Of a stretch of 64,000 nt of DNA, positions 7,338-15,612 are shown in pieces. The notes beneath the pieces are model-generated. The model saw nothing but the letters and a program-made list of their open reading frames with translations. It ran no database searches and was not told the origin of the DNA. Made by a program: the position numbers and the translations under genes. The stretch is from assembly GCF_900176645.1 (NCBI RefSeq), contig NZ_FXAN01000094.1:62001-126000 (forward strand), given 5' to 3'. How positions within the stretch are numbered: position 1 is the first letter of the stretch; each line of letters starts with the position of its first letter. The DNA is from Burkholderia singularis. GTDB taxonomy: Bacteria; Pseudomonadota; Gammaproteobacteria; Burkholderiales; Burkholderiaceae.

Positions 7338-8237
7338 TCACGCCGCCAGTTCGATCACCTGGCGCCGATAGGCCGACGTCTTGCGCAGCGTCGGCTTGTC
7401 GCAAATGAAATCCAGCACCGTGCGGGCGGCATGGCTCAGCATCGAATAGGGTCGACTCAACACGACCAGTTCGCGTTCAATCAATTGCGGCAACACGGCA
7501 ATCCGGTATGTCTTCGGATTCTCCGGCAATGCCAGTTGCGGCACGATCGAAAAACCCACCCCATTTTCCACCATCGACAAAATGCTGTCGACGCTGGCGA
7601 TCTTGTAGAAGCTTCGCAAATGCACGCCGTAATTGCGCAGGCTCGCCACCGCCTGAATACTATGCGGGTTGTTCTGCTGAATGAAATTTAGCGACTGCAA
7701 TTGATCCCAACGCAGCGTGCCTTGCATTGCGATATCGGGTGGCAACACGGCGACGTATCGGTCCTTGACGAACGCGCGCGAAATATACTTCTCTGCCTCC
7801 ATGTTGGTGACGATCGCGATATCAGCACCAAGCTCGTTGAGCACATCGAGCACGGATTCCTCTCGCTCGGTGTCGTCGAGGATTTCCACCCGGATGTCCG
7901 CACGCACCTTACTCAAATCGGACATCAGTTGCGCAAGCAATCCGGTTCCGACGCTGCGTAGCGTCGAAATGCGCACCGGCCGCGACGACAGTGTTTTACC
8001 AAGCATGTCGTTGACGATATCGAGCAGATTGCCCGTCTTGATGATTAACTCCGCACCCGCGTCGGTCAGCACGCAACCAGCCCGGGAGCGCACGAACAGG
8101 CGCTCGCCGACGAATTTCTCGACTTCGGATATCGCATGACTGATATTGGATTGCGTACAGCCTAATTCAGCCGCCGCCGAACTGAAGCTGCCCGTTTCCG
8201 CTACTGCCCTGAACGCATTAAAATGACTTATTCTCAT
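7338..8237 (-). CDS. LysR-family transcriptional regulator
   Basis: 299 residues from the ATG at 8237 (MRISHFNAFRAVAETGSFS); a GTG further upstream at 8288 would add 17 atypical residues. The N-terminal winged helix-turn-helix reads AVAETGSFSSAAAELGCTQSNISHAISEVEKFVGERLFVRSRAGCVLTDAG, followed by the usual two-lobed effector domain (VRISTLRSVGTGLLAQLMSDL, DIAIVTN, GVGFSIVPQLALP). It lies between the hydrazine operon and the alcohol dehydrogenase/exporter pair and is the only regulator visible in the accessory block, so it is the likely controller. The effector is unknown. Confidence 0.88.
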   Translation of the reverse strand: MRISHFNAFRAVAETGSFSSAAAELGCTQSNISHAISEVEKFVGERLFVRSRAGCVLTDAGAELIIKTGNLLDIVNDMLGKTLSSRPVRISTLRSVGTGLLAQLMSDLSKVRADIRVEILDDTEREESVLDVLNELGADIAIVTNMEAEKYISRAFVKDRYVAVLPPDIAMQGTLRWDQLQSLNFIQQNNPHSIQAVASLRNYGVHLRSFYKIASVDSILSMVENGVGFSIVPQLALPENPKTYRIAVLPQLIERELVVLSRPYSMLSHAARTVLDFICDKPTLRKTSAYRRQVIELAA

Positions 8238-8313
8238 AAATTCGTCAAATCTCTGGCGTAATTTCTTAGATACTGGGGTTATTCGCACTGATTCTTACGC
8301 CCAGGAGAAACCG

Positions 8314-8341
8314 GGCTTTTTCGTAACCAGTACGAAAAGCC
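8314..8341. promoter_or_regulatory. Long dyad between the LysR gene and the alcohol dehydrogenase gene
   Basis: GGCTTTTTCGTA and TACGAAAAGCC flank a five-base loop, giving an 11-bp stem with one bulged T. It is about 80-100 bases before the LysR start and about 180 bases after the dehydrogenase stop. It could be an operator of the regulator or a weak terminator for the minus-strand dehydrogenase message. Confidence 0.4.
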
Positions 8342-8517
8342 GTTTGCGACAGGAATCGAATGCGCGGTCACTTACGCAATCGAATCCCATGTATCGCGAT
8401 AGCCTCGCCTCGGCCCGGCGCAGGCATCAAAACATCCCTCGAACGATTTCCAAACGATGACGGAAAAAAGCGGTGCCGCCGGCCGGCGAGCGGAGCGCCG
8501 GCGCGGCCATGGACGGA

Positions 8518-9690
8518 TCAGAGCACGCCGTCCAATGCGCAATCCAGCAATCGACGGTAATAGTCGGTCGACACCGCTACCGGATTCGTGTTCGAACAAC
8601 CGTCAGCCACGGCCATCCGGCAAATCAAATCGGTCTGCGAACCGTCTATGCCCAACGTGCGCAGCGTGTGCGGGATGCCGCCTTCGCGGCGCAGCGTTAG
8701 CACCCATTGCAGGATCGCCTCGAGCCCCGTGCCGGGCAGATCCAAATAACGGGCCAACCGCTCGAGCGGCTCCTGTGGCATCGCCGCATTCGCGCGAAGC
8801 ACATACGGCAACAGCACTGCATTGAGCAAACCGTGATGCGCGTCGTACAACGCGCCCAACGTCTGCGCCATCGCATGCACCGCACCCAGTCCTCGCTGGA
8901 ACGACGCAGCGCCAAGCGCCGACGCAACCAGCATCTGCTGGCGCGCATGCACGTCGTTGCCGTCGCTCAGCACCGCCGGCAGTGCATGCCGAATCAGACG
9001 CATGCCTTCGGCGGCAATGCCTTCGGCCATCGGGTGATACACCGGCGAACACCACGCTTCGAGACAATGGGTCAACGCATCCATGCCAGTGGCGGCAGTC
9101 AGCCCGGGCGGCAAACCCAGCGTCAGTTCCGCATCCAGAATCGCGACGCGCGGCATCATCTTCAAGTGCAGCATGGTGCGCTTCACGCGCGCCTGCTCAT
9201 CGGTGATGACCGCTGCGCGGCCCGTTTCCGAGCCCGTGCCCGCCGTGGTCGGAATCGCGATCATCGGCGCGATGCCGGCGGCGTTGATCGTCGCCTCGGG
9301 GTTGCCGACGTCCTCGTAGTCCCACAGTTGCCCCGTCTGCCCCGTCATCAGTGCGATAGCCTTGGCGGCGTCGATCGGCGATCCGCCGCCGAGCGCAACC
9401 ACGCCGTTGCGCTCGCTGCGCCGATATACGTCCAACCCGGCTGCGACGTTGCCCCCGGTCGGGTTGCCCTTGATCTGATCAAACAGTTGCACGTCGATCC
9501 CGGCAGCGCGAAATCTCTCGATCAGCGTGCCGGTATACGGCTGCTCCGCGATGAACGGGTCCGTCACTAGCAGCGGTCGGGTGATGCCGTGCTGAAGGCA
9601 CCAGTGCGGGGTTTCGCGTATACGGCCCGGACCGACCTTGATTGCGGTGGGGTAGTGCCAGTCGATACACGGTACTTCTTGATATGTCAT
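8518..9690 (-). CDS. Iron-containing (type III) alcohol dehydrogenase
   Basis: 390 residues; ATG at 9690 with AGGAG nine bases upstream. GGGSPIDAAKA is the NAD(P)-binding loop of the family, IPTTAGTGSE follows, and the metal ligands are expected in ILDAELTLGLPPGLTAATGMDALTHCLEA and GAVHAMAQTLGALYDAHHGLLNAVLLP. The enzyme interconverts an alcohol and an aldehyde or ketone in the cytosol. It follows the LysE-type exporter gene by 33 bases on the same strand, so the two are probably co-transcribed. A role in processing an aldehyde released by the hydrazine pathway (for example a semialdehyde from lysine) is possible but purely inferred. Confidence 0.9.
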   Translation of the reverse strand: MTYQEVPCIDWHYPTAIKVGPGRIRETPHWCLQHGITRPLLVTDPFIAEQPYTGTLIERFRAAGIDVQLFDQIKGNPTGGNVAAGLDVYRRSERNGVVALGGGSPIDAAKAIALMTGQTGQLWDYEDVGNPEATINAAGIAPMIAIPTTAGTGSETGRAAVITDEQARVKRTMLHLKMMPRVAILDAELTLGLPPGLTAATGMDALTHCLEAWCSPVYHPMAEGIAAEGMRLIRHALPAVLSDGNDVHARQQMLVASALGAASFQRGLGAVHAMAQTLGALYDAHHGLLNAVLLPYVLRANAAMPQEPLERLARYLDLPGTGLEAILQWVLTLRREGGIPHTLRTLGIDGSQTDLICRMAVADGCSNTNPVAVSTDYYRRLLDCALDGVL

Positions 9691-9723
9691 GGTTCGCGCT
9701 CCTTGATTGCGACGACGAAATGG

Positions 9724-10377
9724 TCAGGCATGCAAATGAATCGGCAGCATGCTGACGAGACCCCAGATCAGCTTGACGCCGAATACCGTCAAGCATGCGG
9801 CGGTGATCTGATCGATACGTGTCTTTGCGAGGCGATAGACGTGCTGCACGCGGTTCACCGAGAACAGCGTCGCAAGCGTGACGAACCACGATGACGCCAG
9901 CACGGCGATCAATGCGATCGCGGCCGGCTTGGTCCACGGCGCGAGACCTGGAATCAACAGGCTGGTGAATACGCTGGTGTAGAAAACCAGTGCTTTCGGA
10001 TTGGTCAGGTTGGTGGCCAGGCCGAAGCGGTACGCCTTGAACAACGATTGATAAGCAGACTTATCGACTTTCTTCTGCCCCAACGGCTGATGCGCGTTAC
10101 GCCATATTTTCAGTCCCACATGCACGAGATAGGCTCCTCCCAATAATTGCAGCGCGGGTTGAGTCAAAGGCCACCGCGCAAATACCAGACCGAGCCCGGC
10201 GGCGGCGGCGCTTGCCCATAGCACGCTGCCGGACGCGACGCCCAATCCCGTGCAAATCGCATGAAGCCGGGATTCGTTAATAGCGATTTGGGTGATGACG
10301 AGAAAATTGGGCCCTGGGCTCGCAATGAGCACGAAAAATACTGCAGCAAGGCTGCATAACACCGCGATTTCCTGCAT
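9724..10377 (-). CDS. LysE/RhtB-family amino-acid exporter
   Basis: 217 residues from the ATG at 10377, chosen because AAGGAG lies ten bases upstream; an upstream ATG at 10440 would add a 21-residue polar leader unusual for the family. About six hydrophobic helices are visible, beginning with EIAVLCSLAAVFFVLIASPGPNFLVITQ, whose SPGPN motif is the signature of LysE/RhtB carriers, and continuing with GLATNLTNPKALVFYTSVF. Such proteins export amino acids and analogues from the inner membrane. Together with the nearby hydrazine cassette it could export a diaminopropionate- or hydrazine-containing amino acid; that link is inference. Confidence 0.87.
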   Translation of the reverse strand: MQEIAVLCSLAAVFFVLIASPGPNFLVITQIAINESRLHAICTGLGVASGSVLWASAAAAGLGLVFARWPLTQPALQLLGGAYLVHVGLKIWRNAHQPLGQKKVDKSAYQSLFKAYRFGLATNLTNPKALVFYTSVFTSLLIPGLAPWTKPAAIALIAVLASSWFVTLATLFSVNRVQHVYRLAKTRIDQITAACLTVFGVKLIWGLVSMLPIHLHA

Positions 10378-11514
10378 GACGACGAAGCTCCTTGGAAGAA
10401 TGGTTTTGATAGAGCCAACGGCTTCAGCTCCGTTGCTCATGTTTGCCGCTCGTCAGCATCGCAACAACTCATTCCATGCATACTTTCTCGCCAGCTATCG
10501 ATTCTTTTTATGTTGATTTCAGGTGCATAAATGCAGCCAAAAAAATTGCGTCGCGTGTGCCGCCGATGACTTACGCATCCCTTTCATCAATTCGCATTGA
10601 GTCGCCGAAATCACGCACCGCGCCCTTTTGCACAAGTTCCAAATGCGGCGGCGTGTGCCGTCGATACGCAATGGTTTTTAGGCACGTTCAGCGCGCCACG
10701 GAGAAACCCGGAGGAAATGTTCGATTCGGTCAGCAAGCGCTCGATGATGTCGCGTGCGCGCCCCAGCGCACGGCTGGATCAGCGCGTTCCTTCGAGAGCC
10801 GAGCAAAGCGGATGACGGCCGGCTTTCTGCGCGCATGCCCGGCACGATAGCCTGCGCACACCCAATGCCATGAGCCCATCTGTCGATCTCGATCGACCCA
10901 CAGTGGTTTTCCCTATGTATCCGCCGACAAACACCACTCGGCGCTGAGCCAGGCTCGGAATTGCCCGAGCGCTTGCAGCCAGCTTTTTTGCGCATCGACC
11001 GAATGTGAAGGGGCGCGCACGATCGTCGAATCGATCAAACTATTTCCGATTCCTTCGATTGCCCCCACAGGAAGATCAATTGATTCGTCAGTTAATTGTT
11101 TATTTAATGAATCTCAAAATCCGAGATCGTCTCCCCCAGAAATAGGGCATCGCGAATTCGATCCGGCACATGCTACCGACGTCAATTTTAATGAGCAAGC
11201 GGGTTCTTATTAAAAAATTAGAATGACTAAACGCTATCGTTTGCTAAAGCAGACACCGGCAATACAAGCATGTCCGCCAGGTAGACGCGCCGATCGCAGC
11301 ATGCGAGCGATCAGGCAAATATCTGATGATTCGGGGAAAATACGGCGGTGTGACAAATGGGCACGGCGCCGTGTAAAGCGGGCAGTTGGCAATGAGCAGC
11401 TTTTGATTCATCCGCGCCACGCGGTGAATATCGGGGCCGAGGCCATATATCCGCAGCGCCGGTCATCGAAACGATTCGGCATGCCGGCCATCGCTGCGAA
11501 CCGACGGCGCCATT
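10378..11514. other. Gene-poor boundary region
   Basis: About 1.1 kb between the accessory block and the conserved core with no coding sequence I can support. Several short open frames overlap one another and none resembles a known protein, except the transposase-like scrap noted separately. The composition is patchy, with AT-rich runs near 10,500-10,560 and 11,090-11,230, unlike the flanking genes. Confidence 0.6.
10913..11038 (-). pseudogene. Possible remnant of an IS5-type transposase
   Basis: On the minus strand an uninterrupted reading LIDSTIVRAPSHSVDAQKS continues to a TAG at 10913. The run IDSTIVRA followed by a histidine resembles the catalytic-aspartate strand of IS5/IS402-family DDE transposases. 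No further domains are visible and no inverted repeats were found. The match is only about nine residues, so chance is possible. Confidence 0.33.
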
Positions 11515-11551
11515 GGGCGCCGGCCCCATGGTTTCCCATGCGCCGGCGCCC
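11515..11551 (-). terminator. Strong hairpin after the S9 peptidase gene
   Basis: Read on the minus strand, GGGCGCCGGC and CATGG pair with CCATG and GCCGGCGCCC around a GAAA-type loop, eight bases after the peptidase stop. There is no long T run, so it may act as an mRNA-stabilising or Rho-assisted 3' end. Confidence 0.5.
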
Positions 11552-11558
11552 TCTCACA

Positions 11559-14126
11559 TCATGACGGTTCGTGCTGCGGCGGCACAGCGCCGCCCGCGTT
11601 CGAACCGGCCGCCGGCGGCGCCGGCTTCACATAGCGATCGAACCAGTCCAGCATATCGGCAACCAACTGCTCGTTTGATTCGAACGCCGTATACCAGTGT
11701 GGCTCATGCGGCAACATCACCAGACGCGCCGTGCCACCGTTGCCGCGAATCGCTTCGTACAGCAGCGTCGCCTGCAGCGGCGTCGTGCCCGGATTTGCGT
11801 CGTCCGCGCCATGCACGATCAGCAGCGGCGTTTTCAGCTTGTCCGCATAAAAGAACGGCGACACCTTCAGGTAAACATCCTGCGCCTGCCACACGGTTCG
11901 TCTTTCGTTTTGGAATCCAAACGGCGTCAGCGTCTTGTTGTACGAGCCGCTCGTCGCGGCGCCGGCGCGGAACAGATCGGAATGCGCGAGCAGGTTGACG
12001 GTCATCAGCGCGCCATGGCTGTGGCCGGTGACACCGATGCGCTGCGGATCGACTACGCCGAGCCGAACCGCCTCGTCGACGGCCGCCTTCGCATCGGCGA
12101 CGAGCTGCTCGTTATAGGTGTCGTAGGCCCGCTTGGGATCGCCGATGATCGGGAACGACACGTTGTCGATCACGGCATAGCCAGCAAGCAGCAGAAGCTG
12201 ATAGCCATGCAGCCGCGTAAACGTTTCCTGCGAACCGCTGACCTGCCCGGCCGTCGCGGCGTCCGCATAATCGAGCGGATAGGCTGACAGCACCGCAGGC
12301 ACTCGCGTACCTTCCCGATAGCCGGGCGGCGTGTATAGCGTAAACGAAAGCTCGAGTCCGTCGGCACGCTTGTATCGAACGAGACGTTTATGAATTTGCC
12401 GCACGATCGGCGTCGGATCGCTCAGATGTGTGACAGGCGTGCGGTTCGATGCATAGATCGCCTCGCCCGCGGGCGCGTCGATACGCTCGCCCAGCGAACG
12501 CAAAAACAGATTCGGCGGCTCGACCGACGACTGGCGCCAAGTCAGCAGTGTATGCAGATCATGCGGTGCGAATGCGACGAACCACTCGTATGCAGCTTTC
12601 TCGCTGCGGAACAAACGCTCCGTTTTCAGCGTGCCGAGGTCGAGCCGATCGAGAAACGGGCGGCTGCCGTCCGGCGACGCGCCCGCGCCACGCAGGAAAA
12701 TCGCGCCGTCAGCGACGCGGGCAACGCGAAACCCGTTCGGCAACACGCGGCTGACCGGATTGCCGGGGTCCGCGTACCGCTCATTGACGGACATATCCCA
12801 CAACAGGCGCGGCGCGGGACTCGGCGTATCGACATCGACGATGAAGCTGCGCTGCCATTGGCGGTTCTCGTCGTATTCAGTCAGCAGCGCGAGATCCGGC
12901 CGTTCGGTCCACGCGAAGCCCGCATAACGCTGCCGCAACCGCAGCACTTCACGCGGCGCACCATCGAACGGCGCTTTCAGCATCATCACCTTGTCGCGCT
13001 CGGGCACGTTGACGTTCCAATCGCCGCTGTCGAGCGCTTCCGCCCAGACCAACGTTGCCGGCTCGGTCGGTCGCCACGAGAAATCGCGCGGCCCGGTCGG
13101 CACGCCGCGAATCGGCACGCGGTCCGCGAGCGGGCGCGCCGCGATCCTGCGTGTCACGATCTTGGCGCGATCCGCGATATCCCAGACTGTATAGTCGTGC
13201 GGAAAGCGGCTGGCCGTCGTGATGTACGAATAGGGGCGGCGAATCGTCGACACCAGGAGGTGGCGACCATCCGGCGCCGAAGAAAGCCCGTCGTAAAGCG
13301 CCGGTTCGCCGAGCAGCGTGACCGCGCCGCTGCGCGCATCGACGAGTGCGAGTTGCGACGTGCCGTAATAATCGAACAGCGCCTCGTCGCGCGCGCTCTT
13401 CAGCGTGTCACGCGCTTCATACGTGCTGCTCTGGCCGGAGCGGCCGTCGGACTCCTGCACGCTCGGGCCGGCCAGCGCATCGCCGGCCGCTGGTGCGGGC
13501 CCCTGCCCCGGCGGCACGAGCTTGACGAGCAGCGTCTTTTGATCAGGCATCCAAAAGACGTCTCCACCGAACATCGGGTTGAGTTTGACGCCGCGAACCT
13601 GATGCACCGCGCCCGTCTCACCGTCGCCGATCCATAGCTCAACCGCGTTCGTCGTCACGTTCGAGAACGCGAACGATCGGCCGTTCGCATTCCATAACGG
13701 CTCGCTCGCGCAGCCGTTCGCCGGCAAGTTGACGGGACGCGAGTCCCCGCCGGGGATACGAGCAAGCGAATAAGCCGTCGCGCATTTCGGGATGCCATAG
13801 CCGCCTGGCGTATCGTGCCGACTGCGATTGCCCGGCTCGATGCGCACGCCCGCCAGCGGCAGGAACGGTGTTGCGACGCGCGTGATCGACGGATATTCCT
13901 GCACCGACACCAGCAACATCCGGTCGGTAGTCGGGCTGATCACGGGCACGGGCGGAAGCGGCGCGCGCATCACGTCCAGAATCGCCTTCGGCGGCTGCCG
14001 ATAGCCGGACGGCGGCGATGCATTGTCGTTGGACTGAGGCGGAGTTTGCGCACACACCCATGCTGTCGCGAGCGACAGCACGCATCCGGCAAGCGCGGTG
14101 CGAATGGAGGGAACGTATCGGTTCAT
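11559..14126 (-). CDS. Secreted prolyl-oligopeptidase-family (S9) serine peptidase
   Basis: 855 residues from the ATG at 14126. The N-terminus MNRYVPSIRTALAGCVLSLATAWVCAQ is a signal peptide, so the enzyme is periplasmic or extracellular. The middle is a beta-propeller-like region (repeated W-D and strand blocks, about residues 80-600). The C-terminal alpha/beta-hydrolase domain has GVTGHSHGALM with the nucleophile serine near residue 700, then HGADDANPGT (acid) and LPHEPHWYTA (histidine). The family cleaves peptides, often after proline, or acts as an acyl-aminoacyl peptidase. It sits 33 bases after metZ on the same strand but has no obvious metabolic link with it. Confidence 0.88.
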   Translation of the reverse strand: MNRYVPSIRTALAGCVLSLATAWVCAQTPPQSNDNASPPSGYRQPPKAILDVMRAPLPPVPVISPTTDRMLLVSVQEYPSITRVATPFLPLAGVRIEPGNRSRHDTPGGYGIPKCATAYSLARIPGGDSRPVNLPANGCASEPLWNANGRSFAFSNVTTNAVELWIGDGETGAVHQVRGVKLNPMFGGDVFWMPDQKTLLVKLVPPGQGPAPAAGDALAGPSVQESDGRSGQSSTYEARDTLKSARDEALFDYYGTSQLALVDARSGAVTLLGEPALYDGLSSAPDGRHLLVSTIRRPYSYITTASRFPHDYTVWDIADRAKIVTRRIAARPLADRVPIRGVPTGPRDFSWRPTEPATLVWAEALDSGDWNVNVPERDKVMMLKAPFDGAPREVLRLRQRYAGFAWTERPDLALLTEYDENRQWQRSFIVDVDTPSPAPRLLWDMSVNERYADPGNPVSRVLPNGFRVARVADGAIFLRGAGASPDGSRPFLDRLDLGTLKTERLFRSEKAAYEWFVAFAPHDLHTLLTWRQSSVEPPNLFLRSLGERIDAPAGEAIYASNRTPVTHLSDPTPIVRQIHKRLVRYKRADGLELSFTLYTPPGYREGTRVPAVLSAYPLDYADAATAGQVSGSQETFTRLHGYQLLLLAGYAVIDNVSFPIIGDPKRAYDTYNEQLVADAKAAVDEAVRLGVVDPQRIGVTGHSHGALMTVNLLAHSDLFRAGAATSGSYNKTLTPFGFQNERRTVWQAQDVYLKVSPFFYADKLKTPLLIVHGADDANPGTTPLQATLLYEAIRGNGGTARLVMLPHEPHWYTAFESNEQLVADMLDWFDRYVKPAPPAAGSNAGGAVPPQHEPS

Positions 14127-14159
14127 CGTCTGCAATCGCCAATAGTCAGAAAAAAACGG

Positions 14160-15350
14160 TCAGCCTGCGAGCCCGCGCGCGAGATCGCCGCGGATGTCCA
14201 CCGGGTCCTCGAGGCCGACTGCAAGCCGGATCAGCCCTTCGGTGATGCCGGCCGCTTCGCGCGCTTGCGGCGTGATCCGGCTATGCGTGGTCGTCGCGGG
14301 ATGCGTGATCGTCGTGCGAGTGTCGCCCAGGTTCGCGGTAATCGACACGATCGTCGTGCCGTCGATCACGCGCCAAGCGTTCGCGCGCTGCTGCTCGGGC
14401 GTGTCGCCCTTCAGTTCGAACGACACCACCGAGCCGCCGGATTTCTGCTGGCGTTTCGCGAGCGCATATTGCGGATGCGACTCGAGCCCCGGATAGAACA
14501 CGCGCTTGACGGCAGGATGCGCTTCGAGCCATCGAGCAATGTCGAGTGCGTTTTCCGACTGCTTGTTCACACGCAGCGACAGCGTCTCCATTCCCTTGAG
14601 CAACACCCACGCATTGAACGCGGAAAGCGTCGGCCCCGCAGTGCGCACGAACGGAAACACTTTTTCCATGATGAACGCCTTCGAGCCGACAAGCGCGCCG
14701 CCGAGCACGCGGCCCTGACCATCGAGGAACTTGGTTGCCGAGTGCATCACGACGTCGGCGCCGAGCTTCAGCGGCTGTTGCAGCACCGGGCTGCAGAAGC
14801 AGTTGTCGACAACAAACAGCGCGCCCGCTTCCTTCGCGATCTTGCCGATCGCCTCGATGTCGGCGAGTTCGGTAAGCGGATTCGACGGCGTCTCGACGAA
14901 CAACAGCTTCGTCTCGGGCCGCACGGCGGCGCGCCACGCGCCGAGATCGGCCGGATCGACGAAAGTCGTTTGGATACCGAACTTGCTGAAGATCTGCCCG
15001 AACAGGCCGAGCGTCGAGCCGAACAAGCTGCGCGAGCTGACGATGTGATCGCCCGCCTGCAACGCCGCCATGACGACAGACGTGATCGCCGCCATTCCGG
15101 AAGCCGTCGCAATGCACGCCTCGCCGCCTTCGAGCGCCGCAAGCCGCTCCTGAAACATCGTGACGGTCGGGTTCGTGAAGCGCGAATACGTGTAGTAGTC
15201 CTCGGAGTGTTTGAACCGCTCGGCCGCCTCGGCGGCGTTCGCGTAACAGAAGCTCGATGTCAGAAAGAGCGCTTCCGAATGCTCGTTGAATTCACTGCGC
15301 AGCGTACCCGAGCGGACGGCCAGCGTATCGAAGTTCAGGGAGTCGTGCAT
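14160..15350 (-). CDS. metZ: O-succinylhomoserine sulfhydrylase
   Basis: 396 residues of the Cys/Met-metabolism PLP family. Visible features are YTYSRFTNPTVTMFQERLAALEGGEACIATASGMAAI (cofactor and substrate region), VVDNCFCSPVLQQPLKLGADVVMHSATKFLDGQGR (the lysine of SATK is the PLP lysine) and VSITANLGDTRTTITHPATTTHSR near the C-terminus. MetZ converts O-succinylhomoserine and sulfide to homocysteine, the direct-sulfhydrylation route to methionine typical of Burkholderia and Pseudomonas. It follows purF as in other Burkholderiales and has its own 260-base leader with two hairpins. Confidence 0.94.
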   Translation of the reverse strand: MHDSLNFDTLAVRSGTLRSEFNEHSEALFLTSSFCYANAAEAAERFKHSEDYYTYSRFTNPTVTMFQERLAALEGGEACIATASGMAAITSVVMAALQAGDHIVSSRSLFGSTLGLFGQIFSKFGIQTTFVDPADLGAWRAAVRPETKLLFVETPSNPLTELADIEAIGKIAKEAGALFVVDNCFCSPVLQQPLKLGADVVMHSATKFLDGQGRVLGGALVGSKAFIMEKVFPFVRTAGPTLSAFNAWVLLKGMETLSLRVNKQSENALDIARWLEAHPAVKRVFYPGLESHPQYALAKRQQKSGGSVVSFELKGDTPEQQRANAWRVIDGTTIVSITANLGDTRTTITHPATTTHSRITPQAREAAGITEGLIRLAVGLEDPVDIRGDLARGLAG

Positions 15351-15426
15351 GTTTCGTTTTCCGTTTTCGAGCGCATTTGCGTCGCGCGCCGCGCGCGGCG
15401 GGCAAAGACGAAATGCGCGGACCCAA

Positions 15427-15462
15427 CAAAAAGCCCGCTAATGCGTCGGCATCAGCGGGCTT
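15427..15462 (-). terminator. Terminator-like hairpin between purF and metZ
   Basis: Read on the minus strand, AAGCCCGCTGATGC and GCATTAGCGGGCTT close a four-base loop and are followed by TTTT, a textbook intrinsic terminator. It lies 150 bases after purF and 77 bases before metZ, so it ends purF transcripts and/or acts as an attenuator in the metZ leader. Confidence 0.75.
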
Positions 15463-15490
15463 GGTGCGGTACGACAGCTTATCGACTCAG

Positions 15491-15510
15491 GCCGGCGGAA
15501 TACTGCCGGC
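15491..15510 (-). promoter_or_regulatory. Second hairpin in the purF-metZ leader
   Basis: GCCGGC, eight bases, GCCGGC. It lies upstream of the terminator-like hairpin in the direction of metZ transcription. It could be part of an attenuation leader or a purF 3' stem. Confidence 0.35.
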
Positions 15511-15612
15511 CTTCGCTTTAGCTGTTTCGGGTCGCCCCGCGTCCGCAAGCTGAAATCAAATCGACGCAAAGTGTCATCGTATCACGCCTTTCCGGTACGC
15601 GCGGCCAGCCGC

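Noticed and set aside
15351..15612. A known SAM-sensing riboswitch before metZ
   Set aside because: The hairpins do not show the conserved core of a SAM class I could recognise; only a terminator and one extra stem are supported.
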